Assembly (NCBI RefSeq): GCF_905163445.1
Contig: NC_053194.1
Span: 12,194,921-12,258,920 of the forward strand
Length of the DNA stretch: 64,000 nt
Direction of reading: 5' to 3'
Source of the DNA: Pararge aegeria
Lineage: Eukaryota; Arthropoda; Insecta; Lepidoptera; Nymphalidae
Part shown: in pieces, positions 44,667 to 55,275 of the stretch
Numbering within the stretch: position 1 is the stretch's first letter
How the letters are laid out: each line of letters starts with the position of its first letter
Notes under the pieces: model-generated
Told to the model about the DNA's origin: nothing
Database searches by the model: none
The model's input: the letters and a program-made list of their open reading frames with translations, nothing else
Made by a program: the position numbers and the translations under genes

Positions 44667-45599
44667 TTGTATAACATAAAATATTAAACCCTAAATAAAA
44701 AAAAAAATATTAACACATGATCGCTTTGGATTTCAGAACGGTGCAAACTAAAACGTGACCAAAAACCGTTTTTTTGCAATTTTTAGTTGCCTAATTGAAC
44801 CTCGTTCGTCGTCATCGTTTTTGGATACTCAGCATCTTATATACTCGCATATAAGTAAGCATGGCATGCAAGTACATATTGATGAGATTTTTGGATTTGT
44901 CAAATATTGACGCACGGTACATTTAATCCCTAGAAAATGACGTAAAATAAAAAAAACTTGCTCAGTAGGTTCACATTTTTACCAACGATATCGATAGTAA
45001 CATGTTAAATTCATGTTTTCACTACTATATACCACTAATAATATTGAAACAGGAAAATAGGTAGGTACTTATGGGATGTCAACCGAAAAATATTCGAGCG
45101 TAAAATCATCAAGTTATTTTTAGTGTCGAACGATCGATGTTCAATACGATGGACAAGAAATAACAATGTCCCTCTTACGCACGGTTAAGACTTTAAGAGC
45201 TATCATTAAAAGCAAACAAAAAGCTAATGGTTATAGGCCACCCAAGTAGATGAATTTGGGAACGTGAGTTTAATATAACACGTCGTAAATTGGTATAGTT
45301 AGCTTCGCGTGCCCTGCACAAATCTACACTTTTCCAGGAATAACCGCGCGTACCCTTCAAAGACATTTTTTAGCAAAACGAAACGTAGAAAGTATTACAA
45401 GGGGAACGACATGAATTTTTTCCTTGAATAGGTTGCATTTAAATTCTTTTGCCTGTTTACACAATCGCGTGTGGTCTAATCATGAATACTGTTAGAGACT
45501 CCAAGCCGAACTTAGCCTGGCTCTGCCACAACCGGCAGTCTTAACTCTCTTATATGATTGATAGCCAGCTTATCAAAATTAAAAAAAAAACAAAATATT
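44667..45599. other. Mostly unassigned
   Basis: AT-rich with no recognised gene. 45480-45571 carries the segment shared with 41.6 kb. Confidence 0.35.
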
Positions 45600-45823
45600 T
45601 TTGAGCCTATGTTATTCTTTGACCCCTGAACTACCACTAAGAAAAAAAACATCTCGCTCTTCACTTAGTGAAGAACAAAAACAAATCTATTCCAGGGTAA
45701 CCATACGATTTTTTTGGGATAAAATGTAGCCTACGTGCTATTCCAGACTAGAATCTACATCCAGATTCGTTTAACTGTTTGGTCCATCCATCAAAACTTT
45801 CGCATTTATAATATTAGTTTATT
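45600..45823 (-). mobile_element. HEL-1 element, 3' end lost
   Basis: 'gagcctatgttattctttga', 'ggataaaatgtagcctacgt', 'ccatccatcaaaactttcgc', 'atttataatattagtt' on the right match HEL-1 in reverse. The CTAG edge is not seen at the left. Confidence 0.55.
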
Positions 45824-47074
45824 TAAAGTACAGATAATCACCTATCGGTCAAATGTTAGCATTAATGTTAGATCGACTTTAGGCTGCCGGTTTTTTGGTT
45901 CGTCATTCACTTTAAATAGGATGGTTTCATAGATGATTTGGTCGTAGCTCAAAAGTTATAGACCTCTTGCCTACGACTAAAATAATACACTAATGTGCTA
46001 AATTGTTAGCCTTCTTCCTTTATCCATATCTTTTTAAAAGTTGCTAAAGTAGCTGATGTACTTTTTATACGATGTAACCTAACCTAGCGCCCATCTTCCA
46101 TTCGCAAGTATGGGCGCAAATGGACTGTATACAGTCGAGCAAACAGTTCCAGTAAATCACAGCCAAAACTACGGCCAGTACGGCCTACACTAAAAATCAG
46201 GGGTGTGATCGTCTGAAAAAACTATTTGCTGTTCTTGCCGCGCGATTTTCGAATTTTCGTCCACACATTATTCTGTGTGATAACCGATAAACCGATAGTA
46301 GGCATAACTTTTGTTCTTAATACCATACAAATCTTAGTTGTTTTAGATTTGGTAAATATATTATGTCTATATATTGTAAATCTATTATAGTATCAGTTAT
46401 TTTCTGAAGTACTAAGTAGTAGGCCTTACTCGTCCAATTTATCTCACCTTCGAGGACTTTCTTGTAAATCTCCTCAGAGATATGTTGTCCTGTCCTTTTT
46501 CATGTTAATATTAATCCTTGGTATTAAAAAACACATAAGTAAATAAATAAAAATAATTGCCGGTCGTTCATTATCGAATAGTCAATTTAACTAAATACAA
46601 ATATGTGTGATTTGACAATTTATATGTTATATTAACAATATATTTTAGACAATAGCCGTATAGTGTGCGAAGGCTTTTACAGTGTCCTAAAGGAAAAACT
46701 TTTGTAGAGTTTCCGGAGGCGAATACATCAAAAGTATCAAACTCGTAGATAAAGGAAAAGTTTGTGACCTAGCTCTTAGTGCCCCAGTAACTTTCATTTT
46801 ATCGTTCATAGTATTTTTAGTACTTTTTAGTTTGCTTCTCATACATGTTTATCTGAAAATAAATATTGTCAAAGTTATGTGACATATCGCTGCCGTATCT
46901 TGTTCTAAAATTTACTTTTATGTTGATGTTTATATTAAAAAATATCTTAGAGTTATTAAGAAACGATAAATTTAAATAAAAGAGGAATAGGAGAAGGAAG
47001 ATTATAAGGAACATATATTTAATACTTTTTCTTTTAATAACTTTGTAGCTTTGAAATATATATATATAATGCCC
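45824..47074. other. Unassigned, left flank of the 455-bp repeat
   Basis: No element recognised. The 98-codon minus frame (46817-47113) is mostly low-complexity hydrophobic sequence and its first residues come from the repeat unit. Confidence 0.35.
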
Positions 47075-48215
47075 CACAAAAGATAACGAGTTCCCACATT
47101 TCCTTTGAAGCAATCTAGAAGCAATAAATTGAATTAAAGGAAGTAACCGAGCATTATATTTGCGGGAGCTGGAACTAACCAGAAGGTTGACAGAATTGTG
47201 TCGCGCGCAGAACAGCGGTTTGCACTCAACAGAGCATGCCTCGATCTCTTGTCGACATCTTGCGACTATCTCATACGTATGGCGATTAATTTAGTTTAAC
47301 GCTAAACGAAGAGAACTTTGGCCATTGTACTTTGGCTTATTAGATTAACGTGAAAATTAATTTTCTTCTAATATCTCTGCATAAGATTCATTTTATTCCG
47401 CAGAAAAGATAACTAATTCATATATTTCTCTAAAAGAGCCCTAGAAACAATAAATTTAACGGAATTAACCGAGCTTTGACCGAATAATAAAATTGACCTA
47501 ATTCTCTGTATTAAATACATTTCTTGCTGCACAAAAGATAACGAGTTCCCACATTTCCTTTGAAGCAATCTAGAAGCAATAAATTGAATTAAAGGAAGTA
47601 ACCGAGCATTATATTTGCGGGAGCTGGAACTAACCAGAAGGTTGACAGAATTGTGTCGCGCGCAGAACAGCGGTTTGCACTCAACAGAGCATGCCTCGAT
47701 CTCTTGTCGACATCTTGCGACTATCTCATACGTATGGCGATTAATTTAGTTTAACGCTAAACGAAGAGAACTTTGGCCATTGTACTTTGGCTTATTAGAT
47801 TAACGTGAAAATTAATTTTCTTCTAATATCTCTGCATAAGATTCATTTTATTCCGCAGAAAAGATAACTAATTCATATATTTCTCTAAAAGAGCCCTAGA
47901 AATAATAAATTTAACGGAATTAACCGAGCTTTGACCGAATAATAAAATTGACCTAATTCTCTGTATTAAATACATTTCTTGCTGCACAAAGAATAACGAG
48001 TTTTCACATTTCTTTTCAAGCAATCTAGAAACAATAAATTGAATTAAAGGATCTAACCGAGCATTATATTTGCGGGAGCTGGAACTAACCAGACGGTTGT
48101 CAGTATTGTGTCGCGCGCAGAACAGCGGTTTGCACTCAACGGAGCATGCCTCGATCTCTTGTCGACATCTTGCGACTATCCCATACGTTTGGCGATTAAT
48201 TAAGTTTGACACGAA
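47075..48215. repeat. 455-bp tandem repeat, 2 near-identical units plus a partial third
   Basis: Units start with 'acaaaagataacgagttccc' at 47076 and 47531, and a variant start lies at 47986, giving a 455-bp period. Units 1 and 2 differ by one visible substitution (C at 47448 against T in unit 2). The third, partial unit has many differences. Inside each unit a diverged sub-repeat of the first ~85 bases lies 129 bp before the next unit start ('agaaaagataactaattcat' at 47402). The minus strand of unit 3 plus part of unit 2 is open for 115 codons (47868-48212) from a GTG. No known element recognised. Confidence 0.9.
47868..48212 (-). other. Open frame inside the tandem repeat
   Basis: 114 residues, beginning at GTG, so probably not a real start in an insect. 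It includes a cysteine-containing stretch 'ARCRQEIEACSVECKPLFC' and two related segments, 'IQFIVSRLLEKKCENSL' and 'VKFIISRALLEKYMN', that reflect the DNA sub-repeat. The 455-bp period is not a multiple of three, so a protein could not read through the array in one frame. Likely non-coding or an exon fragment of unknown origin. Confidence 0.25.
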
Positions 48216-48286
48216 ACGACACGATCTATGGACATTGTATTTTGATTTATTAGTCTTACCTTTGATTTATCTCCTTTCATATTTTT

Positions 48287-48570
48287 ATAATGTTAAGGAA
48301 TGCTTAAACGATATAAAAACTTGGGTGTGAATTGCTCGAACTTCATAGCTTAATTTACTGTGAGACGGTGATATCAAAAAAAAAAATTACCCGGCTAAGT
48401 TTTTTGTTGGCTCTTCTTAGAACAGGGCGCGTTTGGAACCCTCGTAGCTTTAGGTTTAAGTTGGCGAACGAAATTTTCACCATCCCCTTACAATTATGTA
48501 AACATACATGTATGAACGCTTCATTACGCGCACCTGTGATAGGCCTACATAATTTTGAATTTGAATTCAT
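48287..48570 (+). mobile_element. LINE-J 3' end with ORF2 last codons
   Basis: The frame ending at 48330 reads 'NVKECLNDIKTWV' and stop, the decayed equivalent of 'IIKDYVNDKNAWM' at 54.99 kb, i.e. the C-terminus of a Jockey/CR1-like ORF2. The 3' UTR follows: 'acccggctaagttttttgtt', 'gcgcgtttggaaccctcgta', 'ttggcgaacgaaattttcac', 'gtgataggcctacataattt' and a TTTGAATT tail. Confidence 0.65.
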
Positions 48571-48734
48571 CCTAAAAAACGAAAATATAACGATTTCTCA
48601 CAGTTATTACAAAGCTATACAGAAACTAAAAATTAAATCATCACCATTATCGTCATCATGTCAACCAATGTACGTCAACTGCGAGTTCTAAATACCACGA
48701 ATTCTAAAAATGTATTCAAAAAAAGTCATCATCA

Positions 48735-48860
48735 TCATCATCAATCAACCGATTGACGTTCACTGCTGGGGCATAGGTTCTTTTTAAGGAGTTCCAAAAT
48801 CTATGGTTCTGGGCCACTTGTTTCTAGCGGCTCCCTCGCTTGATGTCGTTCACCTCGATC
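48735..48860 (-). pseudogene. RTE 3' end fragment
   Basis: Reverse-oriented: TCATCA tail, 'caaccgattgacgttcactg', 'gagttccaaaatctatggtt', 'ctgggccacttgtttctagc', 'ggctccctcgcttgatgtcg', 'ttcacctcgatctc'. These match the last ~125 bases of the RTE frame in reverse, including the WTDDI-coding end. Diverged from the young copy. Confidence 0.7.
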
Positions 48861-49796
48861 TCATTTTCTTTTCAATAACTTCGTATTAATTGTAGTAAAA
48901 TTCAAACCTTTTTTTTTATAGTGGTGTACATAACATACTATTGAAACATTAAACTTATGACATAAACTAGTATATAAATAACTTTTTCTAGCAGATAAAC
49001 TTATTATGCTCCCGATTCATACTTTGCTATGTAAAAACTTGCAAATAAAAAATTCATGCGACAATCTGTAGCAGAAATGATAATTGTACAGCCTTATAAG
49101 TCGAAAGATTTATGTTTAATTGATTTAAATTGTCACCAAAATACTTTCTTTATTGAAGTTTCTAAAACGCTGATCTAATCAACGGTAGGTATATTTATCT
49201 AGATGTTAATGTGAACAAGCGAAATACTTTTTCTAGTGATAGAATTATATAGTGTTCAATAAACCACTTGATACTCGTAACTCCCAAAAAATAAGTATCG
49301 TCTTGGTGAGAACCACGGTGAAAACGTTTAATATGTTGATTCACTAAACCGATCAGCGTTTCAAAAACTGACGGTAAATAACAAACTGTCCACAGTTGAA
49401 ATTAATAAATATCTTTAATGTAGCTTATAAAAAATATATATAGGATATTTTAACATAATTTAACAATCGAGTTTCAACTTAAGTCCAGAACGTATTTGCA
49501 ATATAGTTACTTAGGAAGTATCTCGTTTAGATAAATGTCCGAGATATGCTTTTAATAACACTGAATGATCAATTAACGGGTACATTTGTGATTCTAATAG
49601 GATGGAATCACCTACTGAAATTTGATCTTAACGATAAGCACTGATCTTAAGACACCTTTAAGCTTAACAGGTTTCTGTTTATTTAATAGCAATAACTGTT
49701 ATCGTAAATATTAAGCACCACCACTCGAAATGCTGAAGTTATTAGGTTATAGGATTTTATTAAGATATTTATTACAGAATAATTTAAATTTTTGAC
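48861..49796. other. Nothing recognised
   Basis: AT-rich; no gene or repeat identified. Confidence 0.35.
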
Positions 49797-50062
49797 GGTC
49801 GATTGGCGAAGTTTGCAGCGACCCTGCTTTCAGCGCCAAAGGCCGTGGATTCGATTCCCACTACTGGAAAATGTTTGTGTGATGTGCATATGAATGTTTT
49901 TCAGTGTCTGGGTGTTTAAATGTATATTCTAAGTATTTATGTATATTATTCTTAAAAAAATAAATATTCATCAGTCATCTTAGTACCCATAACACAAGCT
50001 ACGCTTGCTTTGGGCTAGATGACGATGTGTGTATTGTCGTAGTACATTTATTTATTTATTTT
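49797..50062 (+). mobile_element. SINE-D, full length
   Basis: Head 'gacggtcgattggcgaagtt', 'tgcagcgaccctgctttcag', box-B-like 'gccgtggattcgattcccac', body 'tttttcagtgtctgggtgtt', 'taagtatttatgtatattat', 'cagtcatcttagtacccata', 'acacaagctacgcttgcttt', end 'tattgtcgtagtacatttat' and an ATTT tail. tRNA-derived pol III SINE structure. Confidence 0.8.
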
Positions 50063-50462
50063 AACTGTTGACGAGTGTTATGGCCCAGGAAAAGGCCTTT
50101 GAGCGTGAAGTTCAAGGTTTGATTCAAGAAAGGGTGTAGGTATGGTCTGGTGGATACATTCCGTCACAGGTTACCATTCTTTGAAATCATACTCGTACAA
50201 AAAAAGTTGTACTTCGTAGATTTGCGATTAGGGGTTCAAGACTGCCATACATACCCTTTCTAGGTTCCCGCGATTCCATATATGACTTCATGCGTGAAGT
50301 AATTTTCGGTTTTTATTCTCTGTAGTATAAGGCGTCAACGTACGAATTGTAGTGGTAGCACGTGATTAATATAGTTTAAATGATAACCATACTATATCCG
50401 TCTTTTGCTTGTTTTATTTCAATATGATTTGAGTTTCTTATAGTATTATTGGAGAACTAAGC

Positions 50463-50655
50463 AAATGGCCGGTAAGTTTGTTGTGGGCTTCTTCTTAGAC
50501 TAGGGCGCGTTTGGAAACCTCGTAGCTTTAGTTTTAAGTTGACGAATTTAGTATTCGCCATCAACTCACTTCTATGTTATATTTTACATTTAACGTACGT
50601 TTCAAAAGTGCCATCTATGTGCCTATTTGAATAAAGAAATATTTGACTTTGTCTT
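50463..50655 (+). mobile_element. LINE-J 3' UTR copy
   Basis: 'ggccggtaagtttgttgtgg', 'cttagactagggcgcgtttg', 'agttttaagttgacgaattt', 'aagtgccatctatgtgccta', 'tttgaataaagaaatatttg' and a GACTTTG-type tail. Closest to the 55.1-55.3 kb copy. Confidence 0.65.
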
Positions 50656-50684
50656 TGGCTCACCCGATTGTTAGTGTATAACCA

Positions 50685-50742
50685 TCACCTATATGTATAT
50701 ATATATATATCTTTATATATACACCTATATATATAGGTGTTG
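50685..50742. repeat. TA microsatellite with 18-bp palindrome
   Basis: Alternating TA with interruptions. At 50722-50739 'cacctatatatataggtg' is a perfect palindrome, and 'cacctatat' also occurs at the left edge. Probably slippage-prone simple sequence. Confidence 0.7.
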
Positions 50743-51609
50743 GTTTATAAACTGAGCAACACTTTGTAAGAAACACGTTCTACAAAGTGTTTCCCGGAAC
50801 CCGTCAAGCTGAGGCGTTATAAAAAGTGTTTTTAGTATTTTTTTTTTAATACTTGCTGTTCCCTGTTACGTTGTCCGCGTTTTGTAATAAGTACCGCATA
50901 TTCTTTAATGGAATTTTGTAATAAGCTGTTATTTTCCCCTTAAAAATAATTACGTTTATTTATTTATCTATGGTACATAGAAGACAATGTCTTGAGTTTG
51001 CCGTCGATAGCTATAAACAGAACATAAATTACAGTTTTTTGTTAATAAAAATAAATAAATTAAAGATAATTGAGTCATATATACTATTACGTTCATTGAA
51101 ATTCCAATACCATCCGGTCAAGTTATTTATGAGCTCGGTATAAATGTAATAAATAATCTCGCCTACGTTTAGACTTTTAAAATAAATATTAAATATACAC
51201 TTGACCTTTTGTCTACGATTTTATCATCATTAGGTACTTTCCATACTGATCAAAATTGTGCGCGCGTTTTCAAGAAAACTCACGTGCACCACAATACTAT
51301 ATTTGTTTATTATCATGTCCGGAAGGTTTCATATCCTACTTAAAAAGTTATATACCTTGTTTTATGTATTTCTTGTAAATATAATATTTATTTACTTTCT
51401 TATTATTCACGATACTTATAATTATCATTGCCAATACTAATTTGTCAGTTTTTGTATTTATTATTTTAAGAACGTATTAATGATTAGGAGAAAAAAGCGC
51501 TATGTTGCAACCTTAGTTAAAAATCACTAACCCGCAGTTGACAGCTAGTGAGCTGTCCCATGCATATAATTTTAACTATTAAGTAAATGTTATTGTTACT
51601 TTTGTACAC
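50743..51609. other. Nothing recognised
   Basis: AT-rich; the 61-codon frame at 51258-51440 is hydrophobic low-complexity and unlikely to be real. Confidence 0.35.
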
Positions 51610-51693
51610 CGTCATCATAATCAACCCTTTACCGGGCATCTTTTAGAATGAGAAGGGCTGCTCCACACTCCCTTGAGAATATAATGGAAACTT
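51610..51693 (-). mobile_element. SINE-A 3' part, split by LINE-K
   Basis: Reverse-oriented: 'gtcatcataatcaacccttt', 'agaatgagaagggctgctcc', 'acactcccttgagaatataa'. The rest of the SINE continues at 51858 ('cttatgcatgcaggtttcct') after the inserted LINE-K piece. Confidence 0.65.
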
Positions 51694-51850
51694 GTTTGTT
51701 TGAAATCTTTATTGCACACACACACGTTTTACACAGTAAACACAAATATAGAAGAAATTTAGAATGGAAAATAGAGCGTGCAAAGGCAGTCTTATCACTA
51801 AAGCGAACTCTTCCAAACAACCTTTGACGTTAGGAAAAACGAACGAACGA
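51694..51850 (-). mobile_element. LINE-K 3' end inserted in SINE-A
   Basis: The reverse complement reads 'ggttgtttggaagagttcgc', 'gataagactgcctttgcacg', then 'gtgcaataaagatttc', matching the LINE-K end at 9.1 kb. It is bounded by the direct repeat 'gaaactt' (51687-51693 and 51851-51857), interpreted as a target-site duplication. 157 bp, 5'-truncated. Confidence 0.65.
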
Positions 51851-51857
51851 GAAACTT

Positions 51858-51940
51858 CTTATGCATGCAGGTTTCCTCACGGTGGTATCCTTCACGTATA
51901 TTAAAAATATATGATAGATATTTAATTACCTAATGAGTGT
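51858..51940 (-). mobile_element. SINE-A, continuation after insert
   Basis: 'atgcatgcaggtttcctcac' and 'ggtggtatccttcacgtata' followed by an AT-rich linker match the SINE-A middle in reverse. The head is not recognisable. Confidence 0.55.
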
Positions 51941-52938
51941 TTAAGAAATAATATTCAATTTATCCTACTAACACTTTGGGCTCCAAGCCTAGGCTACGGC
52001 TAAACAGGTTTTAAGTTTAGGCTAAACTTAAATTTTAAAACGCGCTGATTATATCGGTAATGTTAAAACTCCCTTATTAAATAATGCAGGTCTATATGAC
52101 GAGAACAATGCGCCATAAAGCTCCTGTCATATCAACGCCTTAACCATTTTGTATTATGATGTTTTAAATCACAATTATACCTTCATGTACATAAATTCAA
52201 GCGGAAACAGTACATCTGTCTAAGCAAAATAGCAACTATGAACTAGGAACTTGAAATAAATACATAGGTACTCTAGTTATGTAATTATAAAAAAACAGAA
52301 TGTTGTAACTTAATGTATATAGGGCTCGCGGATGACAAAAATGGGCGCTGACCCAGAAAACCTCAAAACGTTTTTTTAGCGTTCCGTAAGCGTTCCCGTA
52401 GCGTGTGCGGTCCGTGATCCCTTCCGTATAAAACGATACGTCCAAAGCTGTCTAACACGATTGCGAAAAACATTCCCTGGCACAATTGCGCCTCTGATAG
52501 GTGGAACCTACACTGTGCGTTCTGATATTCGGTGAGATTTTATAGTAATGTAAGTGAATACGGTTAAGTATTATATTATAAGGAAAGTAGTCGTTTATTT
52601 GCTTTGATATTATCAAAAGTGAATGTAACGTTTTAATGCAGTGCTAAGTATAACATCGCGAGAACAATGCGCTATAAAGCCCGCTTCATATCAACGCATA
52701 ATGCTTTCGCATGGCGAATAGCAATGGCGCGCACAGGGTGTTTGACAGGCAGATAATAAATATAAACTCTTATTTTATAACGGAATAACCATTTCGATGG
52801 ATTTAATATGTTAGTACTGGGAATAACTAAGAAAAGCTTATTATGAGTTATACGGTAAGTTTGGCATTTTTAATACGCTTTTTTTATAATCATGGATGGA
52901 TGGAGCATATTGTAACGGAATCATCATCATGATCATCA
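51941..52938. repeat. Unassigned region with a diverged direct repeat
   Basis: 52100-52138 and 52659-52697 share 'cgagaacaatgcgc', 'ataaagc' and 'catatcaacgc' in the same order, about 559 bp apart; a looser relative lies near 55.80 kb. The pattern suggests an element with repeated ends or two copies of one repeat. The region between is GC-richer at 52320-52500. The minus frame 52236-52445 has no recognised domain. Confidence 0.45.
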
Positions 52939-53275
52939 CTTCAACCGATTGAACCTGTAAGAGATTGCTTGCAGCAATAAGGCCGCCTTTGCATGTCTAC
53001 ATTGTGTACTATATACTCCTTACTGTTTCTTTTCCTGTATGTTATACGTGCAATAAAGTGTTTCTTCTTCTTCTTCTTCAACCGATTGAAGTCCACTGCT
53101 GGACATAGGTCTTTTGTAGAGAGTTCCAAAATCCACGGTCCTGGGCCGCTTGCTTCCAGCGGCTCCCAGCGACTCGTTTGATGTCGTCTGTCCACCTTGT
53201 TGGGGGCCGACCAACACTGCGCTTACCTGTGCGGGGTCGCCAACCCAACGTCCATCGGTTCTCCGAGCTATAACG
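52920..53275 (-). pseudogene. RTE 3' end interrupted by LINE-K
   Basis: The RTE tail at 52920-52953 (TCATCA run and 'cttcaaccgattgaa') is separated by the LINE-K insert from 53076-53275, which reads in reverse complement 'tatgtccagcagtggacttc', 'gactcgtttgatgtcgtctg' (reverse of the TDDIKR-coding region) and 'ccaacactgcgcttacctgt' (reverse of the KRSVGRP region). The minus frames 52941-53195 and 53020-53217 translate pieces of this end. Better preserved than the 48.7 kb copy. Confidence 0.75.
52954..53075 (+). mobile_element. LINE-K 3' end inserted in the RTE tail
   Basis: 'gtaagagattgcttgcagca', 'ataaggccgcctttgcatgt', then 'cgtgcaataaagtgtttctt' and a TTC-repeat tail. It is bounded by the 15-bp direct repeat 'cttcaaccgattgaa' (52939-52953 and 53076-53090). 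122 bp, 5'-truncated, non-coding. Confidence 0.7.
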
Positions 53276-53344
53276 TAATATTATACGTACGTAACGTATA
53301 TGTAACGCAATATTTGATTGTAATTTTCACGCACTTCCAACCAA

Positions 53345-53560
53345 CCAAGGCCGTGGGTTCGATTCCCACAACTGGAAAATGTAAGCGTGAGGAAAATGAA
53401 TGTTTTTCATTGTCTGAGTGTTTATATGCATATTATAAGTATTTCTGTATATTATTCATAAAAATATTCATCCGACATCTTAGTACCCATTACACAAGCT
53501 ACGCTTACTTTGGGGCTAGATGGCAATATGTCTAGTATATTTATTTTATTTATTATTATA
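53345..53560 (+). mobile_element. SINE-D, 5'-truncated
   Basis: Box-B-like 'ggccgtgggttcgattccca', 'tgtttttcattgtctgagtg', 'aagtatttctgtatattatt', 'catccgacatcttagtaccc', 'attacacaagctacgcttac' and an ATTT tail. The box A half of the head is missing. Confidence 0.75.
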
Positions 53561-54599
53561 AAATAAATTTTTAAACTATAATTTTTTACTTAAAACACTG
53601 AATCATTTACTCTTTCTTTTTATTAAATTGATGACCATCATTTAGACTGCAATTTTATTAATAGCCCTATAATGTTATGAATATTGCCTGTAAAATCTAC
53701 GGAGTCCTTAAGCAATACGAAACGTAACTACTTATTATGGCATCAAGACAAAATTATTTGACGTGCCATAAAGTTTGGTACAACACGCAGAACCTCCACT
53801 CTGCTCCCATTTGTCTTTGATTGCTTAGTTACTATAGGTACAACGCGTAACCGAATTACGAAATATTGTTTTAGGATGCATAAGTTTACTTCATAAGGAA
53901 TCACCGTGTAAAAATATGAAATGAAAATGATGCATATTTATTTTTCCATACAAATTATTTCAAAACATTCTAAGTGTTTACTTATGACAACCCTTTTGAA
54001 GAGAAAATACCAACACACGCATAGTACCTACGCTACGCGACGCGCACCTAATAAAGTGACAAGATTGTAATTTTCCATTTACTGTATCTGATTAATTTCA
54101 TTAAAAACTATGGCAGTGGCTTACTCAAAAACTATCAGTTTTTCGGTTTCATAGATAAGTCTCAGAGACAGTGCATAATGTACCTCTATAAGTAGTATTA
54201 TTTCGGTTTTCATTTACACCTTGTATAGTCTACCCTGCTCAAACACCCTGTGCACTCCACTGGCGAATCGAATTTTATATTCAATATCATACCAGTTAAA
54301 GGCTATTATGTTTAGTAAACTCGGTTTTCCGCACGATTTGCAAAAAGTAACCAATGTGCAAGTATTCGAGGATTAAAATGTATTGTTTATATTAAATACT
54401 TTTGAAATGGGCTAAGTTATTTGTTTGCTGAGAGATTACCTTAACTTCTGTTTGTTATACGTAGAGTTAAGTTTTGTCTTTTATCACTAGGATTAACTTA
54501 TTCAATCTGTTCGAAGTAATTGCGATAACTGGCGCTTCTGAAACCAAACCAAAAGTAATTAAATGTCAAATTTAGTCATTATCATAAAATAGATTCTGC
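53561..54599. other. Nothing recognised
   Basis: AT-rich; no gene or element identified. Confidence 0.35.
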
Positions 54600-54795
54600 T
54601 GTTGACTTCTTATGCATGAGATTTCGTTATATTTCCTAGCTATATATTTCCTGCGAAATATCTTGATGTGTTAGTTCCAGGTGAAAGCTAACACTTTTCC
54701 AAATCCAATTTTTTTTTTTTTACAGCCAAATCGTTTTAGTGGTGTGAGGGAAGGAGTGAACATCCAAACACAGTTATTACATTCAGAATATAGAT
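54600..54795 (-). mobile_element. HEL-1-like remnant, diverged
   Basis: 'gtgttagttccaggtgaaag', 'ctaacacttttccaaatcca', 'atcgttttagtggtgtgagg' and 'cattcagaatatagata' follow the order of Helitron-like elements at 61.6-61.85 kb in reverse. No clear CTAG edge. Confidence 0.4.
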
Positions 54796-54870
54796 AATAA
54801 AATAAACTTGCAGTGCAATATACTATACAACATATAATAAGTAAGTCATTTTAAGGAAATTGTATACAAT

Positions 54871-55275
54871 TTTACAATAAACTACCAGTTGATATCTGGC
54901 GATGTCTCTGAAAAAGTTTGAAGTTTGTATTAAACTTAAACTTATAGAAAAGTCCTATTATATTATTAAGGACTACGTCAACGATAAAAATGCTTGGATG
55001 TAAATTGTTGTTCTAACCAGGTTGCTTCTTTAATAGTTTTAAATGACAATATGAGATGGTGATAACAAAAAAAAACAACCGGCTAAGTTTGTTTTGGGCT
55101 CCTTCTTAGACTAGGGCGCGTTTGGAACCCTCGTAGCTTTAGTTTTAAGTCGACGAATTTAGTTAACGCCATCAACTTACTTCTATGGCATAGTTTACAT
55201 GTAATGTACTCATCAAAAGTGCCATCTATGTGCTTATTTAAATAAAAAAATATTTGACTTTGACTTTTACTTTGA
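54871..55275 (+). pseudogene. LINE-J: ORF2 C-terminus and 3' UTR
   Basis: 54871 onward encodes 'FYNKLPVDI'; after a stop/frameshift the end reads 'IEKSYYIIKDYVNDKNAWM' and stop at 55001-55003, the typical C-terminus of a lepidopteran Jockey/CR1-like ORF2. The 3' UTR follows: 'accggctaagtttgttttgg', 'gactagggcgcgtttggaac', 'aaaagtgccatctatgtgct', AATAAAAAAATATTTG and a GACTTT tail. Broken and lacking the reverse transcriptase, so inactive. Confidence 0.7.

Noticed and set aside
46817..47113. 98-codon minus frame as a membrane protein
   Set aside because: Its hydrophobic run comes from A/T-rich low-complexity DNA and its N-terminus from the tandem repeat.
47075..48215. CRISPR-like or gene-array interpretation of the 455-bp repeat
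   Set aside because: Repeats are contiguous, far too long, and without short unique spacers; eukaryotic context.
52731..54253. 14-bp inverted match ('gcacagggtgtttg' and complement) as transposon ends
   Set aside because: A 14-bp match is expected several times by chance in 64 kb, and the flanks show no further similarity.
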